A stretch of DNA of 64,000 nucleotides from Enterocloster aldenensis. GTDB taxonomy: Bacteria > Bacillota > Clostridia > Lachnospirales > Lachnospiraceae. The notes below the pieces were generated by a model, which was not told the DNA's origin, searched no databases, and saw nothing but the letters and a program-made list of their open reading frames with translations. The stretch is from assembly GCF_003434055.1 (NCBI RefSeq), contig NZ_QVEX01000001.1, positions 745,824 through 809,823 on the forward strand, read 5' to 3'. Of the stretch, positions 24,449 through 31,598 are shown one piece after another. The first letter of the stretch is position 1; the number at the start of each line of letters is the position of its first letter. Both the position numbers and the translations under genes were made by a program.

Positions 24449-24502
24449 GCAAGGTTAATGCAAGGTTGCGGCAAGGTTAATGCAAGGTTGGTATGATAGA
24501 AT
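24449..24502 (+). promoter_or_regulatory. Four phased GCAAGGTT repeats with -10 box (transporter promoter)
   Basis: GCAAGGTT occurs at 24449, 24460, 24471 and 24482, exactly 11 bases apart, so all four face the same side of the helix. They end 3 bases before a -10 element (TATGAT 24492-24497; TAGAAT 24497-24502 is an alternative), and no consensus -35 is needed if an OmpR-type activator binds here. The adjacent response regulator is the obvious candidate. Confidence 0.8.
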
Positions 24503-24527
24503 AGTTTACAGAACAGGAGGTTTGAAT

Positions 24528-25454
24528 ATGGACAAAAATTATATCATTGAAACAAAAAATCTTACCAAACAGTACGGCTCACAAAAGAGTGTCGCTGACT
24601 TAAATATTCATGTGCAGAAAGGGAGAATTTACGGACTGCTTGGAAGAAACGGAGCCGGAAAAACGACCACTATGAAAATGCTACTTGGATTGACAAAGCC
24701 AACTTCCGGCGAAGTTAAAATATGGGGAAAGTCTTTGCAGGGGAATGAAAAGAAATTGTTGCCCCGTATCGGTAGTCTGATTGAGTCACCCGGTTTTTAC
24801 CCTAATTTGACTGCTACGGAAAACTTACAAATTTTTGCTACCTTACGGGGCATACCCAACCGTCATTCAATTAAAAACACATTGGATTTGGTAGGATTGC
24901 CTTATAAAGACAAAAAACTGTTTTCCCAGTATTCTCTTGGTATGAAACAACGGCTTGCGATTGCACTTGCAGTTATGCACGACCCTGAACTTCTGATTTT
25001 AGATGAACCTATCAATGGGCTTGACCCGATTGGAATTGCAGAAGTACGTTCTTTTATTCGCGAGCTTTGCGATACAAAGGGAAAAACAATTTTAATTTCC
25101 AGTCATATCCTTTCGGAGATTTCTTTGCTAGCAGATGATATTGGAATTATCGACCATGGCGCACTATTGGAAGAAGAAAGTCTTGCGGAACTGGAACAAA
25201 AAAGCAGCAAACATATCCGATTTACTCTTTCTGATACCGCACAGGCAGCAAGAATTTTAGAGCGTACTTTCCATGAGAGTCATTTCTCTATACAGGACGA
25301 CCACAATTTACGCTTGCATAATCTTGATTTGTCCGTAGGAAAAATCGTGACTGCTTTTGTAGAAAATGGATTGGAGGTATCAGAAGCCCATACTTGTGAA
25401 GAAAGTCTTGAAGATTACTTCAAGCGTGTGACAGGAGGCGAAGGAATTGCTTAA
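24528..25454 (+). CDS. ABC transporter ATP-binding protein (BcrA-like)
   Basis: A 308-residue ATPase. Walker A is GRNGAGKTT (39-47), the signature region is YSLGMKQRL, and Walker B is LLILDEPINGLDP. The C-terminal extension after about residue 220 is typical of bacitracin or lantibiotic exporters of the BcrA/LanF type. It should energise the two permeases encoded immediately downstream. The ATG at 24528 follows ACAGGAGG. The substrate is unknown; peptide antibiotic export or immunity is inferred from the family and the linked sensor. Confidence 0.93.
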   Translation: MDKNYIIETKNLTKQYGSQKSVADLNIHVQKGRIYGLLGRNGAGKTTTMKMLLGLTKPTSGEVKIWGKSLQGNEKKLLPRIGSLIESPGFYPNLTATENLQIFATLRGIPNRHSIKNTLDLVGLPYKDKKLFSQYSLGMKQRLAIALAVMHDPELLILDEPINGLDPIGIAEVRSFIRELCDTKGKTILISSHILSEISLLADDIGIIDHGALLEEESLAELEQKSSKHIRFTLSDTAQAARILERTFHESHFSIQDDHNLRLHNLDLSVGKIVTAFVENGLEVSEAHTCEESLEDYFKRVTGGEGIA

Positions 25455-26256
25455 ACTGATTAAGTGCGAATTTTGGAAATTAAAGCGAAAAAGACTGTTG
25501 TATGCACTGATGTCATTGTCGTTATTTTTTCCGTTGATTTTGGCATATATGGCAAAGGCGGGAACTGGTGCAGATACAACAGAACACTATCTTCAAACCC
25601 GATTTGATTATGTCTATACAATGATGTTGGGATATGGTTTAGTTTTTTTGCTTCCATGTCTAATTGGTATCATTGCCGCTATTTTGTTTTTTATAGAAAG
25701 AGATTGTGATACTTCCAAAAACCTTAGAACAATTCCAGTTACAAATACACAACTCATTATGGCAAAAATTTCTATGCTCTTTATTTTCAGCGTTGCATTT
25801 TGTCTGATAAGCACATTGTCTGTTGCGTTGTTTTGTAAATTGTTTCATGTAGGAATGGTTTACGGTATGACTTATAAGATATTTATGAGCCTTATTTTTG
25901 GAGTTCTTATCGTAGCAGCTTCTTTACCGATTGTATTTTTAATTATTTACTTTAACAAAAGTTTTTTACTTTCTATCCTGCTTGCTTTTTTTTATTCCAT
26001 TTTTAACTGGGGCATACTGGGAACGATTGGGACATCTATAAGTGCTGCCAAAATTGCTTTCTTAAATTCTTTTCCGGTTATATGTGTTATGAACTGGACA
26101 AGCGGCTTAATGATGGATAATTTGCAAAAAGATAATCTTTTGCCGGAAGCCTATGCGATTGTACCAACTACTTTCCATACAATTTTTATTATGGCAATTA
26201 CAGTTGTACTTTCTTTGTGGCTGATAATTCGCTTTTATAAAAAATGGACGAGGTAA
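25447..26256 (+). CDS. ABC transporter permease (BcrB/LanE-like)
   Basis: A 269-residue membrane protein with about six hydrophobic helices. It begins LKLIKCEFWKLKRKR, the usual N-terminal pattern of ABC-2 permeases of the lantibiotic-immunity type. The start is TTG at 25447, supported by AGGAGG inside the end of the ATPase gene; the two genes overlap by 8 bases. It probably pairs with the next gene product to form the membrane pore. Confidence 0.9.
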   Translation: MLKLIKCEFWKLKRKRLLYALMSLSLFFPLILAYMAKAGTGADTTEHYLQTRFDYVYTMMLGYGLVFLLPCLIGIIAAILFFIERDCDTSKNLRTIPVTNTQLIMAKISMLFIFSVAFCLISTLSVALFCKLFHVGMVYGMTYKIFMSLIFGVLIVAASLPIVFLIIYFNKSFLLSILLAFFYSIFNWGILGTIGTSISAAKIAFLNSFPVICVMNWTSGLMMDNLQKDNLLPEAYAIVPTTFHTIFIMAITVVLSLWLIIRFYKKWTR

Positions 26257-26261
26257 AAGAT

Positions 26262-27035
26262 ATGAGAAATATAATAAAAACTGAATTTTTAAAATTAAAA
26301 CGATATTCTGTAATAAAAGCCGGAATTATTATGACAACACTTTCTCCGTTGCTGTCACTGTTTTATTCCACAGCCAACGGTGGACCGACATGGACGTTTG
26401 ACTATTTTATGCAACAGGTTATGATTAGTAATTGTACCTTATTTTTTCCGATTATTATTGCACTGATTGCAGGTTATATCATAACAAGGGAATATACAGA
26501 CGATACTATGAAGAATATATTAACAATTCCTATTCCATATAAACAGTTACTTTCTGGAAAATTACTTATTCTATTGCTGTTGACAATCAGCTTTAGTCTT
26601 ATAGGTTGTGTGATAGCATTAGTAATCAATATTATTGTCGGATTTCCGGGAGTTCATTTTGGCAATCTACTCAATATGTTTATTCGTGTTACTGGGGCGA
26701 ATATAGGAATTTATATTTCAGTCTTGCCGATTATTCTGATATTCTGTTGTTCGGCAAATAATTTTTTGGGTGGAGTTGCACTAGCTTTTGTGTATGGATA
26801 TTTTGGAACTTTTGAAGGAACACTGTTAAATTATTATCCGATTAAAGCAAGCATGATTTTAGTAGACCCTACTTGTGGTGCGGAATATGGTTATACTTAT
26901 CACATTTTCCCCGCTTTCATTACAATAGTTTTGACTTTCTTGATTTCTATGATTATTCTTGCAAATAAAAAGAAAGAACCCGGTACATTGACTGTTGGTA
27001 AGAAGAAAAAAGCAGTTAGAAAAAAAGGTTGGTAA
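26262..27035 (+). CDS. ABC transporter permease (LanG-like)
   Basis: A 257-residue six-helix membrane protein starting MRNIIKTEFLKLKRYS, with the same N-terminal pattern as the preceding permease, so the two look like duplicated subunits. A basic C-terminus (GKKKKAVRKKGW) stays in the cytoplasm. It lies 5 bases after the first permease and closes the transporter unit. Confidence 0.9.
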   Translation: MRNIIKTEFLKLKRYSVIKAGIIMTTLSPLLSLFYSTANGGPTWTFDYFMQQVMISNCTLFFPIIIALIAGYIITREYTDDTMKNILTIPIPYKQLLSGKLLILLLLTISFSLIGCVIALVINIIVGFPGVHFGNLLNMFIRVTGANIGIYISVLPIILIFCCSANNFLGGVALAFVYGYFGTFEGTLLNYYPIKASMILVDPTCGAEYGYTYHIFPAFITIVLTFLISMIILANKKKEPGTLTVGKKKKAVRKKGW

Positions 27036-27096
27036 ATACCAAAAAGATTGAACCGAAAATATGTATCATCTATTTAATAATTATGGAGGTAAAGAT

Positions 27097-27273
27097 ATGA
27101 TGTATAGGACAGAATTATTAGAAGAAATTACTATTGAAAATGCGACAGTGAAAATCAATGCCAAAATAGAGGAAATGGAAAAGGAAAGCTATCGCCTTGT
27201 CACAATGTCATTTTGGGGAACCGAAAGGGCTGTATTGGTTTTCAAAAAAGGATTAAAGGGCAGTTTGCTTTAA
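27097..27273 (+). CDS. Small hypothetical protein
   Basis: A 58-residue soluble protein beginning MMYRTELLEEITIENA. GGAGG precedes the ATG at 27097 by 6 bases. No domain was recognised. It follows the transporter genes by 61 bases and shares their AT-rich composition, so it probably belongs to the same cargo. Confidence 0.5.
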   Translation: MMYRTELLEEITIENATVKINAKIEEMEKESYRLVTMSFWGTERAVLVFKKGLKGSLL

Positions 27274-27331
27274 TATGTAGCTATCTAAATAGAAAATTAC
27301 TCATTCTAAATTAACATCGGAGGTATAACTT

Positions 27332-27589
27332 ATGGAAAAGGAAACAACAGGAACTGTAATTTCAGTTACAAAACAATGGTGGTTAAAAGTAAATCGTAAA
27401 CCTGTCCGTACCCATGCTATGGATGGTGCAGCTTTTCCACATATTATCAAGGTCAAATACACGATAGGCGTCAAAGATTACACCTGCCAAAAATGGATTG
27501 GCGCAGGAAACAAAATTCCTGACAAGGGAACAACGATTAAAGTTATCTATTGTGAAGATAAACCATCAAAAGCAAGAATTGAACTCTGA
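27332..27589 (+). CDS. Small hypothetical protein (beta-rich)
   Basis: An 85-residue soluble protein, predicted mostly beta strand (GTVISVTKQWWLKVNRK, then IKVKYTIGVKDYTC). A CGGAGG site precedes the ATG. It could be a small OB- or SH3-like fold, but no family was identified. It is the last gene of the cargo, followed by two hairpins, the second a clear terminator. Confidence 0.55.
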   Translation: MEKETTGTVISVTKQWWLKVNRKPVRTHAMDGAAFPHIIKVKYTIGVKDYTCQKWIGAGNKIPDKGTTIKVIYCEDKPSKARIEL

Positions 27590-27701
27590 TTCAAATAGCT
27601 TGATATGGTAGGTTTTATTCGGTGTGGAGTAACAAGTTTTGGTAATTTGGATTCCTCACTACTGAAAAAATAGTGTCTTTTATGCACACTTCCTAATTCT
27701 A

Positions 27702-27737
27702 CGCTACGACAGCAAAAGAAAAAAAGCCGTCGTAGCG
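27702..27737. other. Strong hairpin, 3' of the cargo
   Basis: CGCTACGACaGC (27702-27713) pairs with GCcGTCGTAGCG (27726-27737) around an A-rich loop. No T run follows on either strand at the correct place, so it is not a standard terminator. It may be an mRNA-stabilising structure or a leftover junction. Confidence 0.6.
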
Positions 27738-27760
27738 CAGACATATTTTCACGCGCATTT

Positions 27761-27800
27761 GAAGCGGTGGCTTTAATTTTTAGAGCCGCCGCTTCTTTTT
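27761..27800 (+). terminator. Rho-independent terminator
   Basis: GAAGCGGtGGCT pairs with AGCCgCCGCTTC and is followed by TTTTT (27796-27800). It ends transcription from the two-component/ABC cargo ahead of the leader-peptide region. Confidence 0.88.
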
Positions 27801-27845
27801 GTCTACTGCTAACATAAATTAGCGGCATTTAGGAGGGCTGCCGCT

Positions 27846-27905
27846 ATGGGGATTTCTTTGTTGCTATACAGCATACATAGGTTACATTCATTAAAAAAAG
27901 TATAG
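27846..27905 (+). CDS. 19-residue leader peptide
   Basis: An open frame MGISLLLYSIHRLHSLKKV ends in TAG at 27903-27905. TAGGAGGG lies 8 bases before the ATG, within the loop of a 7-base stem (AGCGGCA/TGCCGCT) that could mask it. Its codons overlap RNA segments that can pair alternatively (see the attenuator entry). The length equals that of known erm leader peptides, but the sequence is not recognisably one of them. A coding role is inferred from this arrangement. Confidence 0.6.
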   Translation: MGISLLLYSIHRLHSLKKV

Positions 27906-28010
27906 CTCCCCCACCGGACAAGTCCGACTATACAGATGAACTATCAAATCAATTAAATACTGCTGTTATTTCCTATGCGTCGGTCTGCGCCTTGCAGATG
28001 GGCGCATTTT
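27863..28010 (+). promoter_or_regulatory. Attenuator-like leader with alternative pairing and terminator
   Basis: Segment 1 (GCTATAC, 27863-27869, inside the leader peptide) is complementary to segment 2 (GTATAGC, 27900-27906, covering the stop codon). Segment 2 is also complementary to segment 3 (CTATAC, 27928-27933). The two pairings exclude each other. A terminator-type stem TGCGCC/GGCGCA (27986-27991 and 28001-28006) followed by TTTT comes next, before the sigma-like gene. This is the architecture of ribosome-stalling attenuation. Confidence 0.6.
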
Positions 28011-28131
28011 GCATTTTACAGAAGATTTTTCAAAGAAATTTTCGCTTTCGTCCGGCGTTTAAAAAAGTCGTCTGTATTATCCCGCGAAAAGGGGAGGTAC
28101 TACCGCCTTTCGGCAGAAAGGAGGTGATTAC

Positions 28132-28572
28132 ATGGAACCTAATCGCAGAGAATTTCAGAAGCAATGTGTCTTTCAAAGTTTCTGTAAACGGGTGCTACAC
28201 AACGAAGCCTGTAACGCCCATGATGAAATCCGGCGACGCAGGAAACGGGAAGTTTCTTTTTGTGACCTTGCCTTGCATGAGGAACGGCAGCTTTACACTA
28301 CGGATAAATATTTTCAAGCTGAAACAGCCGAGCCGACTTATCAAATGGCAGGAAAAGAAATAACCCCGAAGTTATTGCTTGAAGCAATACGCACCCTGCC
28401 GGAAGAAAAGAGAACTGCTATACTTCTGTACTATTTCGAGGGCATGACTGACGTGGAAATCGGAAAAATGTTCAATACGTCGCGCAGCACGATACAGTAC
28501 AGACGGACAAGCTCTTTTGAACTGTTAAAGAAATATTTGGAGGAACACGCTGATGAATGGAACGAATGGTAA
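28132..28572 (+). CDS. Sigma-70-like (region 4) regulator
   Basis: A 146-residue protein whose C-terminal half is a sigma region 4 helix-turn-helix (LPEEKRTAILLYYFEGM, then DVEIGKMFNTSRSTIQYRR); region 2 is not evident. Its position ahead of an HTH gene, xis and int matches the Tn916 regulatory genes that control excision and transfer. AAAGGAGG precedes ATG 28132. It overlaps the next gene by 20 bases. Confidence 0.85.
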   Translation: MEPNRREFQKQCVFQSFCKRVLHNEACNAHDEIRRRRKREVSFCDLALHEERQLYTTDKYFQAETAEPTYQMAGKEITPKLLLEAIRTLPEEKRTAILLYYFEGMTDVEIGKMFNTSRSTIQYRRTSSFELLKKYLEEHADEWNEW

Positions 28573-28810
28573 TCAAAACGACTACCCGGAAAATGCCCTT
28601 GTTCCCTATCCCGTTATTTTGGCGGCGAGCAAAGGCGACCCGGACGCTATGAAAATGGTCTTGCAGCATTTCAGCGGCTACATAGCAAGTCTTTCCATGC
28701 GGAAGCTCTACGACGAGCGCGGCAATGTCTATTATGGCGTTGACGAGGATATTCGGGAACGGCTGCAAGCAAGACTGATGAGGGCTATCCTCACTTTTCG
28801 GGCTGAATAA
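28553..28810 (+). CDS. HTH_16-like conjugative transposon regulator
   Basis: An 85-residue protein with an N-terminal polar tail and the HTH_16-like region VILAASKGDPDAMKMVLQHF followed by DEDIRERLQARLMRAI. It resembles the small Tn916 gene product next to the sigma-like regulator and is paralogous in layout to 19868-20098. It is translationally coupled to the sigma-like gene. Confidence 0.8.
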   Translation: MNGTNGNQNDYPENALVPYPVILAASKGDPDAMKMVLQHFSGYIASLSMRKLYDERGNVYYGVDEDIRERLQARLMRAILTFRAE

Positions 28811-29194
28811 CCTACGCGATATTGGAACGCTTCTTTCCCCTTTTCCGTTCCATACCGCAAGACAGCCCCCTGCTCTTTGATAAAGAAAGCGGCGCAATAG
28901 AACGGCGACGCAGCATAAGGCAAATCGGATACGTTCCTTTTGTGCCGAGCCATGCGGCGGGTACGCCATGACCTTTCTCTTAACAGAAAAGCGAGCGAGA
29001 AATACCACACCGTAAAGCAGGGATAGCAGCCTGCGGGCGATAACGCACAGAATACATAATGATACTTCCTTACAGCCATAGTCCGAGCGTTAGAAGCGTC
29101 GCAGGCAATGGGTAGGGCTTCGGCAGACCGCCGGAGGGGTGCAAGTCCCATGAGGTTACGCTAATAGCCGTCCGATTAAAGCCTATGTTACAGA
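28811..29194 (+). other. 384-base gap between the HTH gene and xis
   Basis: No credible gene is present. The long - strand frames covering it have no ribosome-binding site and run through the known HTH gene. The 3' part (about 29107-29170) is rich in short complementary pieces, for example GGCTTC and GCAGACCGCC, and could form a structured RNA. The composition is GC-rich like the ICE backbone, so the stretch is probably an element component and not a relic. Confidence 0.45.
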
Positions 29195-29230
29195 TTGATT
29201 TTTGACCCATTAAGAAAGGGGGACGACAAA

Positions 29231-29434
29231 TTGAACAATAACGACGTGCCGATTTGGGAAAAGTACACTCTTACCATAGAAGAAGCAGCAAAATATTTCC
29301 GTATCGGAGAAAGCAAGCTGCGGAAACTGGCAGAAGAAAATCCCGTCCCGGACTGGGTAATGATGAACGGAAACCGTATTCAGATTAAGCGTAAGCAGTT
29401 TGAAAAAATGATTGATACGGTGGACGCAATCTAA
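29231..29434 (+). CDS. xis: Excisionase (Tn916 Xis family)
   Basis: A 67-residue winged-helix excisionase, the same length as Tn916 Xis. It has the family core [17 protein letters not shown] and [17 protein letters not shown]. It bends DNA at the element ends to direct the integrase to excise. The start is TTG at 29231, supported by AAAGGGGG 8 bases upstream; a longer frame from 29195 has no such site. It lies 79 bases ahead of int. Confidence 0.94.
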   Translation: MNNNDVPIWEKYTLTIEEAAKYFRIGESKLRKLAEENPVPDWVMMNGNRIQIKRKQFEKMIDTVDAI

Positions 29435-29444
29435 TAGTGAAATC

Positions 29445-29487
29445 GAGCCTTGAATGTGGTACAATGTAGTCAAGCATATCAAGGCTC
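29445..29487 (+). promoter_or_regulatory. Inverted repeat between xis and int
   Basis: GAGCCTTGA (29445-29453) pairs with TCAAGGCTC (29479-29487), which is followed by TTT. Within the loop lies TGGTACAAT (29457-29465), an extended -10-like box with a weak GTGAAA 17 bases upstream of TACAAT. The site may combine an attenuator of xis readthrough with a separate int promoter. Confidence 0.5.
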
Positions 29488-29513
29488 TTTCCATTATGGA
29501 AAGGAGCATAACG

Positions 29514-30707
29514 ATGTCGGAAAAAAGACGGGATAATAAAAATCGTATTCTCCGCACCGGAGAGAGCCAGAGAAAAGACGGGAGATATGCCTACAAATAT
29601 ATAGATACCTTTGGGAAACCGCAGTTTGTTTATTCTTGGAAGTTAGTGCCTACGGACAAAACCCCGGCAGGAAAGCGCGACGATATAGCGTTGAGGGAAA
29701 AAGAGAAAGAAATCCAAAAAGACCTTGACGACGGTATCGACCATATCGGAAAGAAAATGACGGTCTGCCAACTCTACGCAAAGCAGATACGCCACCGGGC
29801 AAATGTGCGGCATGGTACAAAGCAGGGGCGAAAACAGCTCATGCGGATTTTGCAGGAGGATAAACTTGGAGCCTGCCGGATTGAAAATGTGAAGCTCTCC
29901 GACGCAAAGGAATGGGCGTTACGCATGAAAGAAAAAGGTTACGGCTTCAAGACTATCAACAACCACAAGCGTTCCTTAAAGGCTGCCTTTTACACAGCCA
30001 TACAGGACGATTGTATTCGTAAAAATCCATTTGACTTCCAGTTGAACACAGTCCTTGAAGATGATACGGAACCAAAGGAACCTCTATCCCCTACGCAGGA
30101 AGCGGCTTTTCTGTCCTTTGTACAGCATGATAAAGTCTATCAGAAATACTACGACGAGATTATCATACTGTTAGGGACAGGGCTTCGCATTTCGGAACTC
30201 TGCGGACTGACGGAAGCTGACATTGACTTAGACAAACAGCTTATCAATGTAGACCACCAACTTTTGAAGATTGCAGATGTGGGCTACTATGTGGAAACGC
30301 CTAAGACGAAAAGCGGCAACCGGGTTATTCCTATGAGTGAAAAAGTGTTGGAAGCATTTCAACGGGTGCTAAATAAACGGAAATATGTACAGCCTGTTAT
30401 TTTAGAGGGCTACACAAAGTTTCTGTTCCTTAACCGGAACGGCTTGCCAAAAGTGGCAGTCAACTATGAAAGTATGTTCCGGGGGCTTGTAAGGAAATAC
30501 AACAAAACGCAAAAGGTCGCATTGCCAAAGGTAATGACACCGCACACCTTACGCCACACATTCTGCACCACGTTAGCAAATGCGGGAATGAACCCTAAAG
30601 CATTGCAATACATCATGGGACATTCCAACATCAATATGACGCTGAACTATTACGCACACACAACTTCCGAAACGTCAATAACCGAAATGAAGCGGCTGAT
30701 TGCATAG
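29514..30707 (+). CDS. int: Tyrosine recombinase (Tn916-type integrase)
   Basis: A 397-residue integrase that inserts and excises the element. The N-terminal AT-rich-arm-binding domain (about 1-70) is followed by a SAM-like core-binding domain and the catalytic domain. Catalytic residues appear in GLRISELCGL (R), TKSGNR (K), HTLRHTF (H, R) and GHSNINM (H), and the nucleophile is at about Y379 or Y380 in NYYAHT. Length and motifs match Tn916 Int. The start at 29514 follows AAAGGAG; an upstream in-frame ATG at 29454 was rejected. Confidence 0.96.
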   Translation: MSEKRRDNKNRILRTGESQRKDGRYAYKYIDTFGKPQFVYSWKLVPTDKTPAGKRDDIALREKEKEIQKDLDDGIDHIGKKMTVCQLYAKQIRHRANVRHGTKQGRKQLMRILQEDKLGACRIENVKLSDAKEWALRMKEKGYGFKTINNHKRSLKAAFYTAIQDDCIRKNPFDFQLNTVLEDDTEPKEPLSPTQEAAFLSFVQHDKVYQKYYDEIIILLGTGLRISELCGLTEADIDLDKQLINVDHQLLKIADVGYYVETPKTKSGNRVIPMSEKVLEAFQRVLNKRKYVQPVILEGYTKFLFLNRNGLPKVAVNYESMFRGLVRKYNKTQKVALPKVMTPHTLRHTFCTTLANAGMNPKALQYIMGHSNINMTLNYYAHTTSETSITEMKRLIA

Positions 30708-30890
30708 TAGTAAATGGAGAATTTACTACTCCACATACTACTTTTGAACACAAAAACATACGGGGATATAAGAAGATTTGAGAGTATCTTCCACAATGAA
30801 AAATGCCGGAAAAGCCTGTAACAATAGGCTATACCGGCATATAAGAACTTTTGAAAAGATAGTCAAAAATTACTTTGTGATTTAAATAGA
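30706..30890. other. Right terminal region of the ICE
   Basis: This stretch lies after int and before the resumed host reading frame. It holds a hairpin AGTAGTAAAT/ATTTACTACT (30706-30730) with further TACTACT-like copies, probably integrase arm-binding sites. A second stem, ATGCCGG/CCGGCAT (30803-30840) with an inner AGCCT/AGGCT, follows. The recombination junction is placed at about 30885-30893 from the point where the aldolase frame loses family similarity. No terminal repeat was determined. Confidence 0.6.
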
Positions 30891-30976
30891 CATTTTATAA
30901 CTTCATCCCCCCAGGAATTCCCAAATCCTCTCCCACCATCACGTAACGTACAATCCAATAATTTAAAATTATTCAT
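30863..30976 (-). pseudogene. HMGL-like aldolase, N-terminal fragment cut by the ICE
   Basis: An ATG at 30976 with GGGAGG upstream opens a frame reading MNNFKLLDCTLRDGGRGF and continuing to about residue 28 in GDEVIK. Then it runs into ICE sequence and stops with TGA at 30865-30863. KLLDCTLRDGG is the start of the HMGL/pyruvate-carboxyltransferase TIM barrel (4-hydroxy-2-oxovalerate aldolase-like). The start overlaps the HAD gene end by 8 bases, as in an operon. The remaining roughly 90 percent of the gene should lie beyond the other end of the ICE. Confidence 0.82.
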
Positions 30977-31595
30977 CCAAACCTCCCCCTAACTTTACCA
31001 GATATAATTCTTCATATGAATCGGTACCGTTAAAAACATCTGGTGTGCGCAGGCCATTCGATATTCCAACAAACTCAATGTTCAACATTTCTGCTGTTCT
31101 CCTATCCGCCTCTGTATCCCCTATCAAAATTGCTTTATTGTACTCTAATTTAGATAATATTTGAAATTTCGAATCTACTTCTGATGACTTTGTACAAATT
31201 ATTTTATCAAAGTTATACTTAATTCCAAATTTCTCCAACTGCCTATCCAAAGAAGATTCCTCAAACCTATTCGTTACCAACCATAACTTTTTTGTATCTT
31301 TTTTCAATCTGGATAGTGTTACTTCAATATTTGGTTTGAGGTAATCTAACATTAAATATTCGGCTTTTTCTATTCTTTGTTTCCAAATTTTTAAAAATGT
31401 TTCCTTATCACCTCTAAGGTCGGAATACTCTAATATCTTATCAAGACTAACCCTTTTCCTTTTCATTTCCCAATAGATATTAATATCTAAAGGAATTCCT
31501 TCCAATATATTCACAGTATCTGTATAACATTTATAATGCTTGTATTTTCCTTCTAATATCGTACCGTCTAAATCTAAAAAAATATAGTCATACAT
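30969..31595 (-). CDS. HAD-superfamily phosphatase
   Basis: A 208-residue HAD hydrolase with motif I DLDGT (residues 7-11), motif II in LVTNR, and motif III/IV in ILIGDTEADRRTA. It probably removes phosphate from a small sugar or acid intermediate. It lies between the ATP-grasp gene (3 bases) and the truncated aldolase (overlap), suggesting that the three serve one side pathway. Substrate unknown. Confidence 0.88.
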   Translation of the reverse strand: MYDYIFLDLDGTILEGKYKHYKCYTDTVNILEGIPLDINIYWEMKRKRVSLDKILEYSDLRGDKETFLKIWKQRIEKAEYLMLDYLKPNIEVTLSRLKKDTKKLWLVTNRFEESSLDRQLEKFGIKYNFDKIICTKSSEVDSKFQILSKLEYNKAILIGDTEADRRTAEMLNIEFVGISNGLRTPDVFNGTDSYEELYLVKLGGGLDE

Positions 31596-31598
31596 AAT

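Larger units (their letters stand above)
1..30890. mobile_element. Right part of a Tn916/Tn1549-superfamily ICE
   Basis: A continuous block of conjugation genes (PcfB, VirD4, Maff2, VirB6-like, PrgI, VirB4, CHAP hydrolase, topoisomerase III, relaxase, MobC) ends in a Tn916-type xis-int pair. The gene order is that of the Tn1549/CTn family, judged from memory of the family. The left end lies before position 1. The right end is placed near 30890 because an interrupted host aldolase reading frame stops matching its family there. AT-rich cargo patches (about 11243-12060, 19065-19500 and 22430-27600) sit in a more GC-rich backbone. The exact terminal base was not determined. Confidence 0.93.

Noticed and set aside
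28732..29151. Long - strand open frame (139 codons) over the HTH gene and the following gap
   Set aside because: No ribosome-binding site, it runs antisense through a real gene, and its cysteine- and arginine-rich composition is typical of a shadow frame.
29125..29165. Possible cobalamin-type riboswitch (GGTGCAAGTCCC-like piece)
   Set aside because: The short match lacks the rest of the B12 element, and the following gene is xis, which makes no metabolic sense.
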